Below are positions 55,985 to 64,000 of a DNA stretch of 64,000 bases, piece by piece. This DNA is from Thalassobacter stenotrophicus (GTDB lineage Bacteria; Pseudomonadota; Alphaproteobacteria; Rhodobacterales; Rhodobacteraceae). Under the pieces are notes generated by a model. It saw nothing but the letters and a program-made list of their open reading frames with translations. It was not told where the DNA came from and searched no databases. How positions within the stretch are numbered: position 1 is the first letter of the stretch; the number at the start of each line of letters is the position of its first letter. A program made the position numbers and the translations under genes. The DNA is taken from contig NZ_CYRX01000033.1 in the NCBI RefSeq assembly GCF_001458315.1, positions 248,001-312,000 of the forward strand, written 5' to 3'.

Positions 55985-57159
55985 CAGGCCTGCCCACAGG
56001 CCCAGCCCGAAGACCATGCCCATTGGAAGTTGTAGCCGCCCAACCATCCGGTCACGTCCACGACTTCGCCGATGAAATGCAGGCCCGGTACGGTGCGCGC
56101 GGCAAACGTGCGCCCGTCGAGGGCCGCGGTATCCACACCGCCCAGCGTGACCTCCGCCGTGCGGTAGCCTTCGGTGCCCGCTGGCGTGACGTCCCAACTG
56201 TGAACCGCCGCGTCCAATGCATCGAGGGCCGCGTTGCTTTGATCGGCCAGCGTGCCCGACACCTGCGCACGCGCCACGACCTGCACGGCCAGCTTTTCAG
56301 GCAAATGCCGCGCCAGCGCATTTTTGATCGAGATTTTGCCCGCCTCTTGCCGCGCGGCCTTTAGCGGCTCTGCGATGGGGGTGTTGGCCGCCAAATCCAC
56401 CGTGATCGGCGCGCCTTCGGTCCAGTAGCTTGAAATTTGCAGGATCGACGGCCCCGACAACCCACGGTGCGTGAACAAAAGCCCCTCATCGAATGAGGTG
56501 CCGCCCGCCGCGACCGTCGCTTGCACGGATGTGCCGGACAACGTGGCCATATCGGCCTTTAGCTGCCCTTCAAACGTTAACGGCACCAGCGCGGGGCGCG
56601 TGGGCACGATGCGCAAGCCAAAATGCTCGGCGATGTGATACCCGATGCCAGATGCGCCGATTTTGGGAATGCTCTTGCCGCCCGTCGCAACCACAACGGC
56701 CTCCGCCGCCAAGGGGCCAGAGGTCGTGTCCACCACAAAGCCCGCCGCGCTGCGCGTCACATTGGATACCCCGCAGCCCAGCCGCAACGTGGCCCCGGCC
56801 TCTGCCAATTCCCGCGTCAGCATGGCGATGATATCCTTGGCGGAGCTGTCGCAAAACAACTGCCCCAGCGTCTTTTCGTGCCACGGAATGCCCGCCGCAT
56901 CGACACGCTCGATAAAATCCCATTGGGTGTAACGGTTTAGCGCCGACAGCGCGAAGCGCGGGTTCTCACCAAGGAACTTGTGCGGCTCAATATACATGTT
57001 GGTGAAATTGCACCGCCCCCCGCCCGAGATACGGATTTTCTCGCCCGGGGCCTTCGCATGATCCACCACTAAAACACGCCGCCCACGCCGTGCAGCCTCG
57101 ATGCCGCAAAACAGCCCCGCGGCGCCTGCGCCCAATATGATGACGTCCCAACTTTCCAT
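55981..57159 (-). CDS. BaiN/HI0933-type flavoprotein
   Basis: A 392-residue FAD-binding protein. The N-terminal dinucleotide motif ILGAGAAGLFCGIEAARRG (residues 9-27), GGGRCNFTN (46-54) and the C-terminal GLHFIGEVVDVTGWLGGYN are those of the HI0933/YhiN family, annotated as NAD(P)/FAD-dependent oxidoreductases or aminoacetone-like oxidases. Physiological substrate unknown. It ends against manB with interlocked stop codons and starts about 100 bases before the tRNA gene on the other strand. Confidence 0.9.
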   Translation of the reverse strand: MESWDVIILGAGAAGLFCGIEAARRGRRVLVVDHAKAPGEKIRISGGGRCNFTNMYIEPHKFLGENPRFALSALNRYTQWDFIERVDAAGIPWHEKTLGQLFCDSSAKDIIAMLTRELAEAGATLRLGCGVSNVTRSAAGFVVDTTSGPLAAEAVVVATGGKSIPKIGASGIGYHIAEHFGLRIVPTRPALVPLTFEGQLKADMATLSGTSVQATVAAGGTSFDEGLLFTHRGLSGPSILQISSYWTEGAPITVDLAANTPIAEPLKAARQEAGKISIKNALARHLPEKLAVQVVARAQVSGTLADQSNAALDALDAAVHSWDVTPAGTEGYRTAEVTLGGVDTAALDGRTFAARTVPGLHFIGEVVDVTGWLGGYNFQWAWSSGWACGQAC

Positions 57160-57216
57160 GTCGCCGCCTTACGCAGGGCTTCGGTTCATAACAAGTAATT
57201 TCCGCTGATTTTTTGC

Positions 57217-57245
57217 TTGCAGAGCCTCAACACACGCCCTAGATA
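57217..57245 (+). promoter_or_regulatory. Predicted promoter of tRNA-Gln
   Basis: TTGCAG at 57217-57222, a 17-base spacer and TAGATA at 57240-57245 form a good housekeeping-type promoter 12 bases before the tRNA. Confidence 0.6.
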
Positions 57246-57257
57246 ACGCGGCACGGT

Positions 57258-57332
57258 TGGGATGTAGCCAAGTGGTAAGGCAACTGTTTTTGGTACAGTG
57301 TACCGTAGGTTCGAATCCTACCATCCCAGCCA
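57258..57332 (+). tRNA. trnQ: tRNA-Gln (anticodon UUG)
   Basis: A complete cloverleaf: acceptor TGGGATG/CATCCCA, D-arm GCC-AAGTGGTAA-GGC, anticodon arm ACTGT-TTTTGGT-ACAGT with anticodon TTG, T-arm GTAGG-TTCGAAT-CCTAC, discriminator G and encoded CCA at 57330-57332. Confidence 0.97.
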
Positions 57333-57605
57333 AATTCTCCAGACTTCTGTGAAATAGCCGTCGCGCCAGGCCGCAGGTCGTTTCCCATCCGCGCAGGTCA
57401 CCTGCCTCGGGCTTGGGCATTGTCAAACCCTCATATTTCACGCCGTGTCGCTTACGCTGCCCAGTAACAATCTCGAATTGGAACCAATTGCTTGCACTGC
57501 TAAACCAGCTAAATTGCAGATTTATCTTTTATTTTTAGTATATTTTCGATCTTTGTTCCCGTTCTGCTAGTTAAATCTTATAGTCTGTGGTATCTGTGTG
57601 AGAAT

Positions 57606-58013
57606 ATGACAGATACATTTGAAAATTTCCTTAACGATATTACCCGTTGCTTTCTTGAGCCCAATTTTGATTTGTGGCGCAGTCGGCTGATATTACCTTT
57701 TTCGATTGTCATGAAAGACGGGACTATGGTCCTGAGTGATGTCGATGAAGTGAAACGCAATTTTGATCTTTACCTAAAGGCGGTTGAGATCATGAAACCG
57801 GATGTCATCGACCGAAGCATCGTAAGCTTTGAGCATTGCGATGACGGATCGATTCTTGGGACTTTTCGAACCCGTGTTGTCCGTGATGGCATTTTGGTCA
57901 TCGAACCCTACGCGGGCACCGCGCTGTTGCGGCGGATCGATGGCCGTTTGCAGATGTCGTCCCTGTTGAATGCGCGTGGCCACCATGAATGGACCGGAAT
58001 CAGGGGCCATTAG
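57606..58013 (+). CDS. NTF2-like protein, paralogue 1
   Basis: A 135-residue soluble protein with the helix-then-sheet pattern of SnoaL/NTF2-like domains (NFDLWRSRLILPFSI, DVDEVKRNFDLYL, ILGTFRTRVVRDG). It has no obvious catalytic residues. The gene is preceded by an AT-rich stretch (57480-57600) unlike the rest of the window. It shares ILGTxxTRxVR with the next gene at the same place, so the two are tandem paralogues. It starts with ATG at 57606; no strong ribosome-binding site. Confidence 0.75.
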   Translation: MTDTFENFLNDITRCFLEPNFDLWRSRLILPFSIVMKDGTMVLSDVDEVKRNFDLYLKAVEIMKPDVIDRSIVSFEHCDDGSILGTFRTRVVRDGILVIEPYAGTALLRRIDGRLQMSSLLNARGHHEWTGIRGH

Positions 58014-58160
58014 GCACGCCAAATTGGGCTGCAATTCGCGTTTCTGGGCGGTGTTGCCCCCATAGTACACGGGCTTGGCGAATGCCCGCCCAACGGGGTG
58101 TGGCAATAGGGCGACTTTACGCACGCTAGGGGCGAGTGCCACACTCTTCATACGATCTTT

Positions 58161-58206
58161 ATGAATTCATGTAAAAGTAGTCTGTATGCTTTTACATAAA
58201 TTTTTT
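58161..58206. promoter_or_regulatory. Palindrome and inverted repeat between the paralogues
   Basis: ATGAATTCAT (58161-58170) is a perfect palindrome. ATGTAAAAG (58169-58177) and CTTTTACAT (58189-58197) form a 9-bp inverted repeat with an 11-base spacer, followed by TTTTTT at 58201-58206. It could be a weak terminator of the first paralogue or an operator before the second. Confidence 0.5.
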
Positions 58207-58279
58207 ATTAAAATTCAAATGAATGGCCCGGGTGCGCGGATACTTATCGTGTGCGCCGGACTGGTAAGGATAGGCGCCC

Positions 58280-58738
58280 GTGCGGTCCGAACAAGATGAT
58301 GCTGTGCGCATCTATCAAACGCATCTGGATGAGGTAGGACACGCCATTGAGCATGGGGATTTCGACGGCTACGCCCAACATTTTGCTTTAGCTCATGAAT
58401 TTGAAACAGTTGTCGGAAATGTTCGTATCTCGAACCCCGTCTCTTTGCGCCTGCTTTTCGATACGCTTTGCGGCCAGTTAGAGCTGCACAATCTGCCGAC
58501 GCTGCACCGCGTGTGCAAAGAGGCCAGTTTCACAGGCCCCACCACCATCCTTGGGACACACCAAACCCGTCTTGTTCGCCAAGATGCGATCGTGGCTGAG
58601 TCGTTCACGGCGCGTTGCGTGCTAAAGCTGCGGGGCAACCAATGGCGGCTGTCTCGGATGCAGGTGAACGACGGTGCCAAAGCGCTGCCTGCGGTTGTGA
58701 TGTCTCATGTGCTAAGCCGTCAAAAGCGCCGGGGCTAA
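58280..58738 (+). CDS. NTF2-like protein, paralogue 2
   Basis: A 152-residue protein resembling its neighbour: HIEHGDFDGY-like N-terminal helices and the strand motif ILGTHQTRLVRQDAIV. It starts with GTG at 58280, with TAAGGA ten bases before it. Function unknown; NTF2-like folds serve as small-molecule enzymes, binding proteins or immunity proteins. Its TAA stop interlocks with the convergent hydrolase stop (CTAA, 58735-58738). Confidence 0.75.
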   Translation: MRSEQDDAVRIYQTHLDEVGHAIEHGDFDGYAQHFALAHEFETVVGNVRISNPVSLRLLFDTLCGQLELHNLPTLHRVCKEASFTGPTTILGTHQTRLVRQDAIVAESFTARCVLKLRGNQWRLSRMQVNDGAKALPAVVMSHVLSRQKRRG

Positions 58739-59622
58739 ATCCGGTTCACAGGGATTTTTAGCACCATATTGCCCGCATCATCCTCGGGCACGTCGCCTGC
58801 GCGCATATTGACCTGAAGCGCGGGCAGGATCAGCTTTGGCATGGCCAATTGCGCATCGCGCGCCTCACGCATCGCAACAAACGCCTCCCGCGAGGCGCCG
58901 GCGCCGACGTGAATATTCGCCGCCCGTTGCTCGGCGATTGTGGTTTCCCATGCGATGGCGCGGCCGCCGGGACCGTAATCGTGGCACACAAACAGCCGCA
59001 TCTCATCGGGGAGCGCCAGAACTCTTTGGATCGAATCGTATAGCTGCCCCGCGTCACCGCCGGGAAAATCCGCACGGGCAGAGCCGCCGTCAGGCATGAA
59101 TAGCGTGTCACCGGCAAAAACTGCGTCGCCCATGATATGCACCATACACGCGGGCGTGTGGCCGGGGGTGTGCAGGGCAGTGCAGGGCATCGCGCCGACA
59201 TGATAGGTATCGCCATCGGTAAACAGCGCGTCAAATTGCGACCCATCCCGCTGAAACTCGGTGCCTTCGTTGAACACTTTGCCAAAGGTTTCTTGCACGG
59301 TTGTGATCTGCGCGCCGATCCCGATTTTGCCGCCCAAACGCTCTTGCAGGTACGGCGCGCCGCTCAGGTGGTCGGCGTGGACATGGGTCTCAATGATCCA
59401 CTCCAGTTGCAGGTTCGCGCCCTCGATATGGGCGATCATCGCGTCGGCGCATTCAGAGGTCAGCCGCCCGGCGGCGGCATCGAAATTCATTACCGCATCA
59501 ATCGCCACACAGGCGGGGCCGTCCGGTTCCTGCACGACGTAAGCGATGGTGTTGGATTGTGCATCAAAGAAAGGCGTGACCTTGGGGTGAAGGTCCATCT
59601 GGATGTCTGCGGGCAAGGGCAT
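58735..59622 (-). CDS. MBL-fold hydrolase, persulfide dioxygenase-like (Blh/ETHE1 type)
   Basis: A 295-residue metallo-beta-lactamase fold protein. The metal motif THVHADH (His80, His82, Asp84, His85), GHTPACMVH and GDTLFMPDGG are those of the ETHE1/Blh sulfur dioxygenase branch, which oxidises glutathione persulfide. The adjacent rhodanese fits that role. The ATG at 59622 has GAGGAG seven bases upstream. Tandem palindromic operators lie 39-62 bases upstream. Confidence 0.87.
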   Translation of the reverse strand: MPLPADIQMDLHPKVTPFFDAQSNTIAYVVQEPDGPACVAIDAVMNFDAAAGRLTSECADAMIAHIEGANLQLEWIIETHVHADHLSGAPYLQERLGGKIGIGAQITTVQETFGKVFNEGTEFQRDGSQFDALFTDGDTYHVGAMPCTALHTPGHTPACMVHIMGDAVFAGDTLFMPDGGSARADFPGGDAGQLYDSIQRVLALPDEMRLFVCHDYGPGGRAIAWETTIAEQRAANIHVGAGASREAFVAMREARDAQLAMPKLILPALQVNMRAGDVPEDDAGNMVLKIPVNRI

Positions 59623-59660
59623 CGTTGTCTCCTCTCTCCGGGGCCTGAGTGTTCAAAAAT

Positions 59661-59684
59661 AATGTATACATTAATGTGTACATT
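59661..59684. promoter_or_regulatory. Tandem 12-bp palindromic operators
   Basis: AATGTATACATT (59661-59672, a perfect palindrome) is followed at once by AATGTGTACATT (59673-59684), which differs at one position. Two abutting copies just upstream of the hydrolase gene look like a repressor site. TGTATACA-type cores are used by several GntR-family and other repressors. No regulator gene is adjacent. Confidence 0.7.
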
Positions 59685-59693
59685 AAGGCGCTG

Positions 59694-60089
59694 TCATTTG
59701 ACCGCCTCAATAGGGCCTCCGTCAGCCTCCCAGCCTGAAAAGCCGGTGCGCAAATGTGCGGCTTCAAATCCCATGTCCTGAAGCGTGGCCACGGTTAGGG
59801 CAGATCTCCAGCCAGAGGCGCAGTGAAAGACGTATCGCTTTCCCTCTTGGGAAAAGACGGGCTTGTGATAGGGGCTGTCGGGATCGACCCAGAATTCGAC
59901 CATGCCGCGGGGGGCGTGGACTGCACCGGGGATCGCGCCTGTGCGGGTGCGCTCGCGGGGGTCACGGATATCGACGATGACTACATTCGGGTCATCTACC
60001 TGTGCGATCAGGTCTGCGGTCTCAACCTCGGTGATGCGCGCCCGTGCGGCGGCAACCATATCCGCCGATGACATCTTTAGCTTGGTCAT
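59694..60089 (-). CDS. Rhodanese-like sulfurtransferase
   Basis: A 131-residue single rhodanese domain. The active-site loop CASGWRS has the persulfide-carrying Cys90 and the CH2A-like IVDIRDPRER is at residue 38. It would move sulfane sulfur to or from thiols, working with the dioxygenase-like hydrolase downstream. The ATG at 60089 has GGGAGG seven bases upstream; a longer frame to 60152 is less likely. It is divergent from an SDR gene. Confidence 0.93.
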   Translation of the reverse strand: MTKLKMSSADMVAAARARITEVETADLIAQVDDPNVVIVDIRDPRERTRTGAIPGAVHAPRGMVEFWVDPDSPYHKPVFSQEGKRYVFHCASGWRSALTVATLQDMGFEAAHLRTGFSGWEADGGPIEAVK

Positions 60090-60201
60090 ATTTGCCTCCC
60101 GTTTTGGGGAAGGGTGACAGCTTTGGGCGGGTCGATCAACACGTCTGGACAATCACGCGCCCGGGCGCGACCTTGGCGGCAGATTTGGACAGGAGGCCAC
60201 C

Positions 60202-60945
60202 ATGGCACAGACGAAATATGCACTCATCACTGGCGGCGCTCAGGGTATCGGATTGGCCTGCGCCGAGGCGTTGGCAGAGGACGGCTACACCGTTCTTCTG
60301 GCGGATATCAAAGACACCGTACACACCGAGGCTGCGCGTTTGGGCGGGCATGGATATGTCTGTGATATGGGCGATGCAGAAGCGGTTTTGGCCTTGTTTG
60401 ATACGATTGAGGCTGATCATGGCCCTGTGGCGGCTTTGGTGAACAACGCCGGTATCGCGGCGCCGGGGGATTTCTTGGACTATGACCTGGCCACATTTGA
60501 TGCGGTGCTGGGCGTCAACCTGCGCGGCGTGTTCGTGGCGACGCAGCGCGCGGCGAAGGCGATGGTTGCGGGCGGAATACAAGGGGCGATTGTTAACATG
60601 TCGTCGATCAATGCGCAGGTCGCGATCCCTGCGATCCCGGCGTATTGCGCGTCTAAGGGCGGTGTGATGCAACTGACGAAGGTTGCGGCCCTTGCGCTGG
60701 CGCCATCGGGCATTCGCGTGAACGCGGTTGGGCCGGGTTCTATCGACACGGAGATGATGGCGGGCGTGAATGCCAACCCTGATGCGTTCAAGACCGCCAT
60801 GTCGCGTACGCCGCTGGGTCGTCCGGGCACGGCTAAGGAAATCGGGGATGTCGTGGCATTCCTATGCTCGGACAAGGCGAGCTATGTCACCGGTGAGACG
60901 ATCTATGTTGATGGTGGGCGGCTGGGCCTGAACTACACGATGTGA
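60202..60945 (+). CDS. Short-chain dehydrogenase/reductase
   Basis: A 247-residue classical SDR: cofactor motif GGAQGIG (residues 11-17), NNAG (81-84), catalytic Ser135, Tyr148 and Lys152, and the C-terminal [11 protein letters not shown]. Substrate unknown; the sequence is of the glucose/3-oxoacyl dehydrogenase type. AGGAGG precedes the ATG. A GC-rich hairpin, CGGGCC/GGCCCG at 60967-60983, follows. Confidence 0.9.
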   Translation: MAQTKYALITGGAQGIGLACAEALAEDGYTVLLADIKDTVHTEAARLGGHGYVCDMGDAEAVLALFDTIEADHGPVAALVNNAGIAAPGDFLDYDLATFDAVLGVNLRGVFVATQRAAKAMVAGGIQGAIVNMSSINAQVAIPAIPAYCASKGGVMQLTKVAALALAPSGIRVNAVGPGSIDTEMMAGVNANPDAFKTAMSRTPLGRPGTAKEIGDVVAFLCSDKASYVTGETIYVDGGRLGLNYTM

Positions 60946-61141
60946 TCCGCAAGGGCGCGCGCGGGACGGGCCGTCGAGGCCCGCCCCACGCCACACACCG
61001 CCAAGCGGGTGTGCGCCCAAGTCCCACCGGATCGAATCAGGACATTCCGCCGCGCGCCCTCGTTGCGTCTTGAACGGCGCGGCCTGTGCCGTTAAGCGGG
61101 CGGTATACGATTGTATGCCGCCCTGCAGGAGGAACCGACCT

Positions 61142-63352
61142 ATGGCTCAAACACCCGGAACGATTATCTACACCAAGGTCGATGAGGCCCCCCAACTGGC
61201 CTCTGCTTCGCTGCTGCCGATCATCGAGAGCTTTCTTGGCAAAGCCAGCCTGAACGTGGAAACCCGCGATATTTCGCTGGCGGGCCGGGTTATTGCGACC
61301 TTCCCCGAAAACCTGACGGCTGAGCAGCGCATTGCGGATGATCTTGCGGGTTTGGGTGAGCTGGTCAAAACGGCCGATGCGAACGTGATCAAGCTGCCCA
61401 ACGTCTCGGCCTCGGTGCCGCAGTTGGAAGCCTGCATCAAAGAGCTTCAGTCGCAGGGCTATGACATCCCCGACTATCCCGAGGACCCGCAGACTGACGC
61501 GGAAAAAGACGCCCGCGCCCGCTATGACGCCATCAAAGGCTCGGCTGTGAATCCGGTTCTGCGCGAAGGCAACTCGGACCGCCGCGCCCCTGCTGCGGTT
61601 AAGGCATTCGCCCAAGCCAACCCCCATTCCATGGGCGAATGGTCCGCCGAGAGCAAAACGCGCGTGGCCACGATGGGCGCGAACGATTTCCGCAGCAACG
61701 AAACCTCGGTCACGCTGAGTGCCGCGCAGGCCGCTGGCACCGCCAAGATCGTACACACCGCAGCGGACGGCACGCAGACGGTCCTGAAGGACGGTCTGAG
61801 CTTTCCTGAAGGCACCATCGTTGATGCGACATTCATGTCGGTCAAAGCGCTGAAGGCGTTTTACGACGCTCAAATCGCGTCCGTTGCAGAAGAAGGCACG
61901 CTGTTTTCGCTGCACATGAAAGCCACGATGATGAAGGTCTCGGACCCGATCATTTTTGGCCACTGTGTGCGCCAATACCTTGCGCCCGTGTTCGACCAGT
62001 ACGGTGCGGATTTTGACGCGGCTGGCGTGTCGCCGAACGGCGGGCTGGGTGCGATGCTCGACAAAATCGCCGAGATGTCCAATGGGGCTGAGATCAAGGC
62101 GGCGATTGACGCCTGCCTCGCCTCGCGTCCGCCGATGTATATGGTGAACTCCGATAAGGGCATCACCAACCTGCACGTCCCGTCGGACGTGATTATCGAC
62201 GCCTCGATGCCTGCGGTGATCCGCGCGGGCGGCAAGGGCTGGGGGCCCGATGGCAACGAGGGCGATACAACCTGTGTCATCCCCGACAGCTCCTACGCAG
62301 GTGTCTATGCCGAGACGATTGATTACTTCAAAGAGACCGGCAAGCTGGACGTAACCACCGCAGGCACCGTGCAAAACGTGGGCCTGATGGCGCAAAAAGC
62401 TGAGGAATACGGCTCACACCCGACGACGTTTGAACTGGCTGCCGGTGGCACAGTTGAGATGATCGCGGGCAACGGCGACGTATTGCACAGCCACAGCGTT
62501 GAGGCGGGCGACATCTGGCGTCTGGCGTCTGCGCGCAAGGACCCAATCCTGAACTGGATCGAGTTGGCGATTGAGCGTCAGGCCGCAGAAGATTGCCGCG
62601 CGATTTTCTGGCTGGACGCGGACCGCGCCCACGATGCCGAGCTGATCAAATACGTCACCCCCGTGCTTGAAGCGCGCGGTCTGTCGGACAAGTTTGAGAT
62701 CATGGCGCCCACGCCTGCCACCCGCGCCTCGTGCGAGACGATCCGTGAGGGCAAGACCTGCATCGCGATCACCGGGAACGTGCTGCGCGATTACCTGACC
62801 GATCTGTTCCCGATCCTTGAGGTTGGCACATCGGCCAAGATGCTGTCGGTTGTGAAGCTGATGCAAGGCGGCGGTCTGTTTGAAACGGGTGCTGGTGGCT
62901 CTGCGCCCAAGCACGTGCAGCAGTTGGTCGAGCAAAACCACCTGCGCTGGGACAGCTTGGGTGAGTTCTGTGCCCTGGGTGAAAGCCTGCGGTTCGCGGG
63001 CACGCCTGCGGCCAAGTTGATGGGCAAAGCCGTTGATGACGCCACCGAAAAGCTGTTGTCTGAAGGTAAGTCGCCGGGTCGTAAAGTGGGTCAAGACGAC
63101 AACCGCACTAGCCACTATTACTTTGCTCGCTACTGGGCGGAGGCGATGGCGGCACAGACTGATGATGCGGACCTTGCGGCGGCGTTTGCGCCCATCGCAC
63201 AGGCGTTGGCCAGCGGCGAAGACGCGATTGTGTCTGAGTTGAAGGCCGGTGGCGGCACAGCCGTTGATCTGGGCGGCTACTATCACACCGACCCCGCCAA
63301 GGCGGCAGCGGTGATGCGCCCCTCAGCCACGCTGAACGCGATTATCGGCTAA
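61142..63352 (+). CDS. icd: NADP-dependent isocitrate dehydrogenase, monomeric type
   Basis: A 736-residue enzyme, about twice the size of the dimeric type, that oxidises isocitrate to 2-oxoglutarate. Monomeric-IDH landmarks include [34 protein letters not shown] and the late [19 protein letters not shown]. The ATG at 61142 has AGGAGG upstream and matches the family N-terminus. It is a single-gene unit closed by a strong terminator. Confidence 0.97.
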   Translation: MAQTPGTIIYTKVDEAPQLASASLLPIIESFLGKASLNVETRDISLAGRVIATFPENLTAEQRIADDLAGLGELVKTADANVIKLPNVSASVPQLEACIKELQSQGYDIPDYPEDPQTDAEKDARARYDAIKGSAVNPVLREGNSDRRAPAAVKAFAQANPHSMGEWSAESKTRVATMGANDFRSNETSVTLSAAQAAGTAKIVHTAADGTQTVLKDGLSFPEGTIVDATFMSVKALKAFYDAQIASVAEEGTLFSLHMKATMMKVSDPIIFGHCVRQYLAPVFDQYGADFDAAGVSPNGGLGAMLDKIAEMSNGAEIKAAIDACLASRPPMYMVNSDKGITNLHVPSDVIIDASMPAVIRAGGKGWGPDGNEGDTTCVIPDSSYAGVYAETIDYFKETGKLDVTTAGTVQNVGLMAQKAEEYGSHPTTFELAAGGTVEMIAGNGDVLHSHSVEAGDIWRLASARKDPILNWIELAIERQAAEDCRAIFWLDADRAHDAELIKYVTPVLEARGLSDKFEIMAPTPATRASCETIREGKTCIAITGNVLRDYLTDLFPILEVGTSAKMLSVVKLMQGGGLFETGAGGSAPKHVQQLVEQNHLRWDSLGEFCALGESLRFAGTPAAKLMGKAVDDATEKLLSEGKSPGRKVGQDDNRTSHYYFARYWAEAMAAQTDDADLAAAFAPIAQALASGEDAIVSELKAGGGTAVDLGGYYHTDPAKAAAVMRPSATLNAIIG

Positions 63353-63382
63353 GCGATACAAAGCTAAGCGACACAAACGAAC

Positions 63383-63417
63383 AAACGCCGCGCCCCGAAT
63401 GTGGGTGCGGCGTTTTT
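63383..63417 (+). terminator. Intrinsic terminator of icd
   Basis: AAACGCCGC (63383-63391) pairs with GCGGCGTTT (63407-63415), extended inside by CCC/GGG, followed by a T6 run. It starts 30 bases after the icd stop. Confidence 0.88.
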
Positions 63418-63578
63418 TGTTATGCGTATTGCGTAATCATATTGCGCGCCGGATGCTCATAAATTAGGCTTTCCTCCGCAGGGCATGGGGGGCGGCCGCT
63501 TTGCGACAGTCGTCTGCTTTTCTCTGTGCGCGGGTGCCTTAAGAGTGCACGCGGTGTTCCACAGGGAAGGACAAATCC

Positions 63579-64000
63579 ATGACATTTCACAAGACCGTTT
63601 TGGCCGCTGCCGCGTCGCTGATTGCGGCGCCGGTTATCGCTCAAACTGACGTACCTTTCGCGCTCGATTGGAAATTTGAGGGCCCCGCTGCCCCGTATTT
63701 CCACGCACTCGACGCAGGCTATTTTGAGGCCGAGGGCCTGAACGTGACCATCGCCGAGGGCCGCGGCTCGCTCGACGCTATTCCAAAGGTTGCGACCGGC
63801 GCGTTTCCGGTGGGCTTTGCCGACATCAACTCGTTGATGCGGTTCCTCGACCAAAACCCCGGCGCGCCCGTGACGGCCGTGATGATGGTGTATGACAAGC
63901 CACCTTTCGCCGTTGTTGGCCGCAAGTCGCTGGGCGTTTCGGCACCTGCCGACCTGATGGATAAAGTGCTGGGCGCACCGCCCCCCGATGGCGCATGGGC
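63579..64000 (+). CDS. ABC transporter substrate-binding protein (NMT1/SsuA-like), 5' part
   Basis: The first 140 residues of a periplasmic binding protein, cut by the window end. A signal peptide (residues 1-22, cleaved after VIAQ) precedes DWKFEGPAAPYFHALDAGYF, EGLNVTIAEGRGS and VGFADINSLM. These are typical of NMT1/THI5-like receptors for taurine, sulfonates, nitrate, riboflavin or pyrimidine precursors. The ATG at 63579 is preceded by AGGGAAGGA. The transporter genes are outside the window. Confidence 0.88.
   Translation, partial: MTFHKTVLAAAASLIAAPVIAQTDVPFALDWKFEGPAAPYFHALDAGYFEAEGLNVTIAEGRGSLDAIPKVATGAFPVGFADINSLMRFLDQNPGAPVTAVMMVYDKPPFAVVGRKSLGVSAPADLMDKVLGAPPPDGAW

Noticed and set aside
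57169-57441. A 90-codon minus-strand frame across tRNA-Gln
   Set aside because: It runs through a functional tRNA gene; the apparent Cys/Leu-rich protein is a translation of tRNA complement.
57258-58738. A mobile genomic island inserted at tRNA-Gln
   Set aside because: There is no integrase, no direct repeat of the tRNA 3' end that I can see, and only two genes differ in composition; kept only as a possibility in the findings.

Overview
The window is a gene-dense piece of an alphaproteobacterial chromosome, almost certainly from the Rhodobacteraceae (Roseobacter group). I infer this from the protein families and gene order: ruvCAB followed by tol-pal, tilS and ftsH; hsp20 with a DUF1150 partner; trxB divergent from lrp; homospermidine synthase; a fused Sat-CysC; monomeric isocitrate dehydrogenase; a Fe-S photolyase; DUF1127, DUF465 and Hint-domain small proteins. 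I see no insertion sequence, prophage, integrase or CRISPR array. Most of the window is core genome.

Layout. 1-7.7 kb: end of a thioesterase gene, a YeeE/YedE transporter, an intergenic region with two perfect DnaA boxes and a 6S-like RNA candidate, rpsD, homospermidine synthase, an MFS carrier, msrA, prmA. 7.8-20 kb: DUF1127, then the co-directional run ruvC-ruvA-ruvB, an unknown gene, ybgC-tolQ-tolR-tolA-tolB-pal-ybgF, tilS and ftsH (recombination, envelope integrity, tRNA-Ile maturation, membrane proteolysis). 20-28 kb: MOSC protein, fhs and folD (one-carbon folate metabolism), pdeM, ubiK, lgt, a MidA-like methyltransferase, pgeF. 28-36 kb: purE/purK, DUF465, a heat-shock unit with a predicted RpoH promoter and RNA thermometer, a sulfate-activation gene carrying an in-frame MarR-type regulator, trxB/lrp, a Hint protein. 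35-44 kb (minus strand): the elongasome operon mreB-mreC-mreD-mrdA-rodA ending in ghrA, then leuA with a leucine-rich leader peptide. 44-57 kb: an SDR/photolyase pair, an 18-repeat MORN protein, nadE, SseB and UDG-family genes, KpsT/KpsE polysaccharide-export genes without a permease, phosphomannomutase, and a BaiN-type flavoprotein. 57-64 kb: tRNA-Gln, two AT-flanked paralogous NTF2-like genes, a persulfide dioxygenase-like hydrolase and rhodanese with tandem palindromic operators, an SDR, monomeric Icd and the start of an ABC substrate-binding protein.

The observations I would look at first are the MarR-Sat-CysC reading frame, the leuA leader peptide, the hsp20 5' region, the DnaA-box/hairpin cluster, the tandem operators in the sulfide-detoxification locus and the NTF2-like pair beside tRNA-Gln. 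A recurrent architectural feature is four convergent gene pairs whose stop codons interlock in a 4-base overlap (three CTAG, one CTAA). None of these is clearly a new biological system. The fusion is the strongest candidate for something undescribed.
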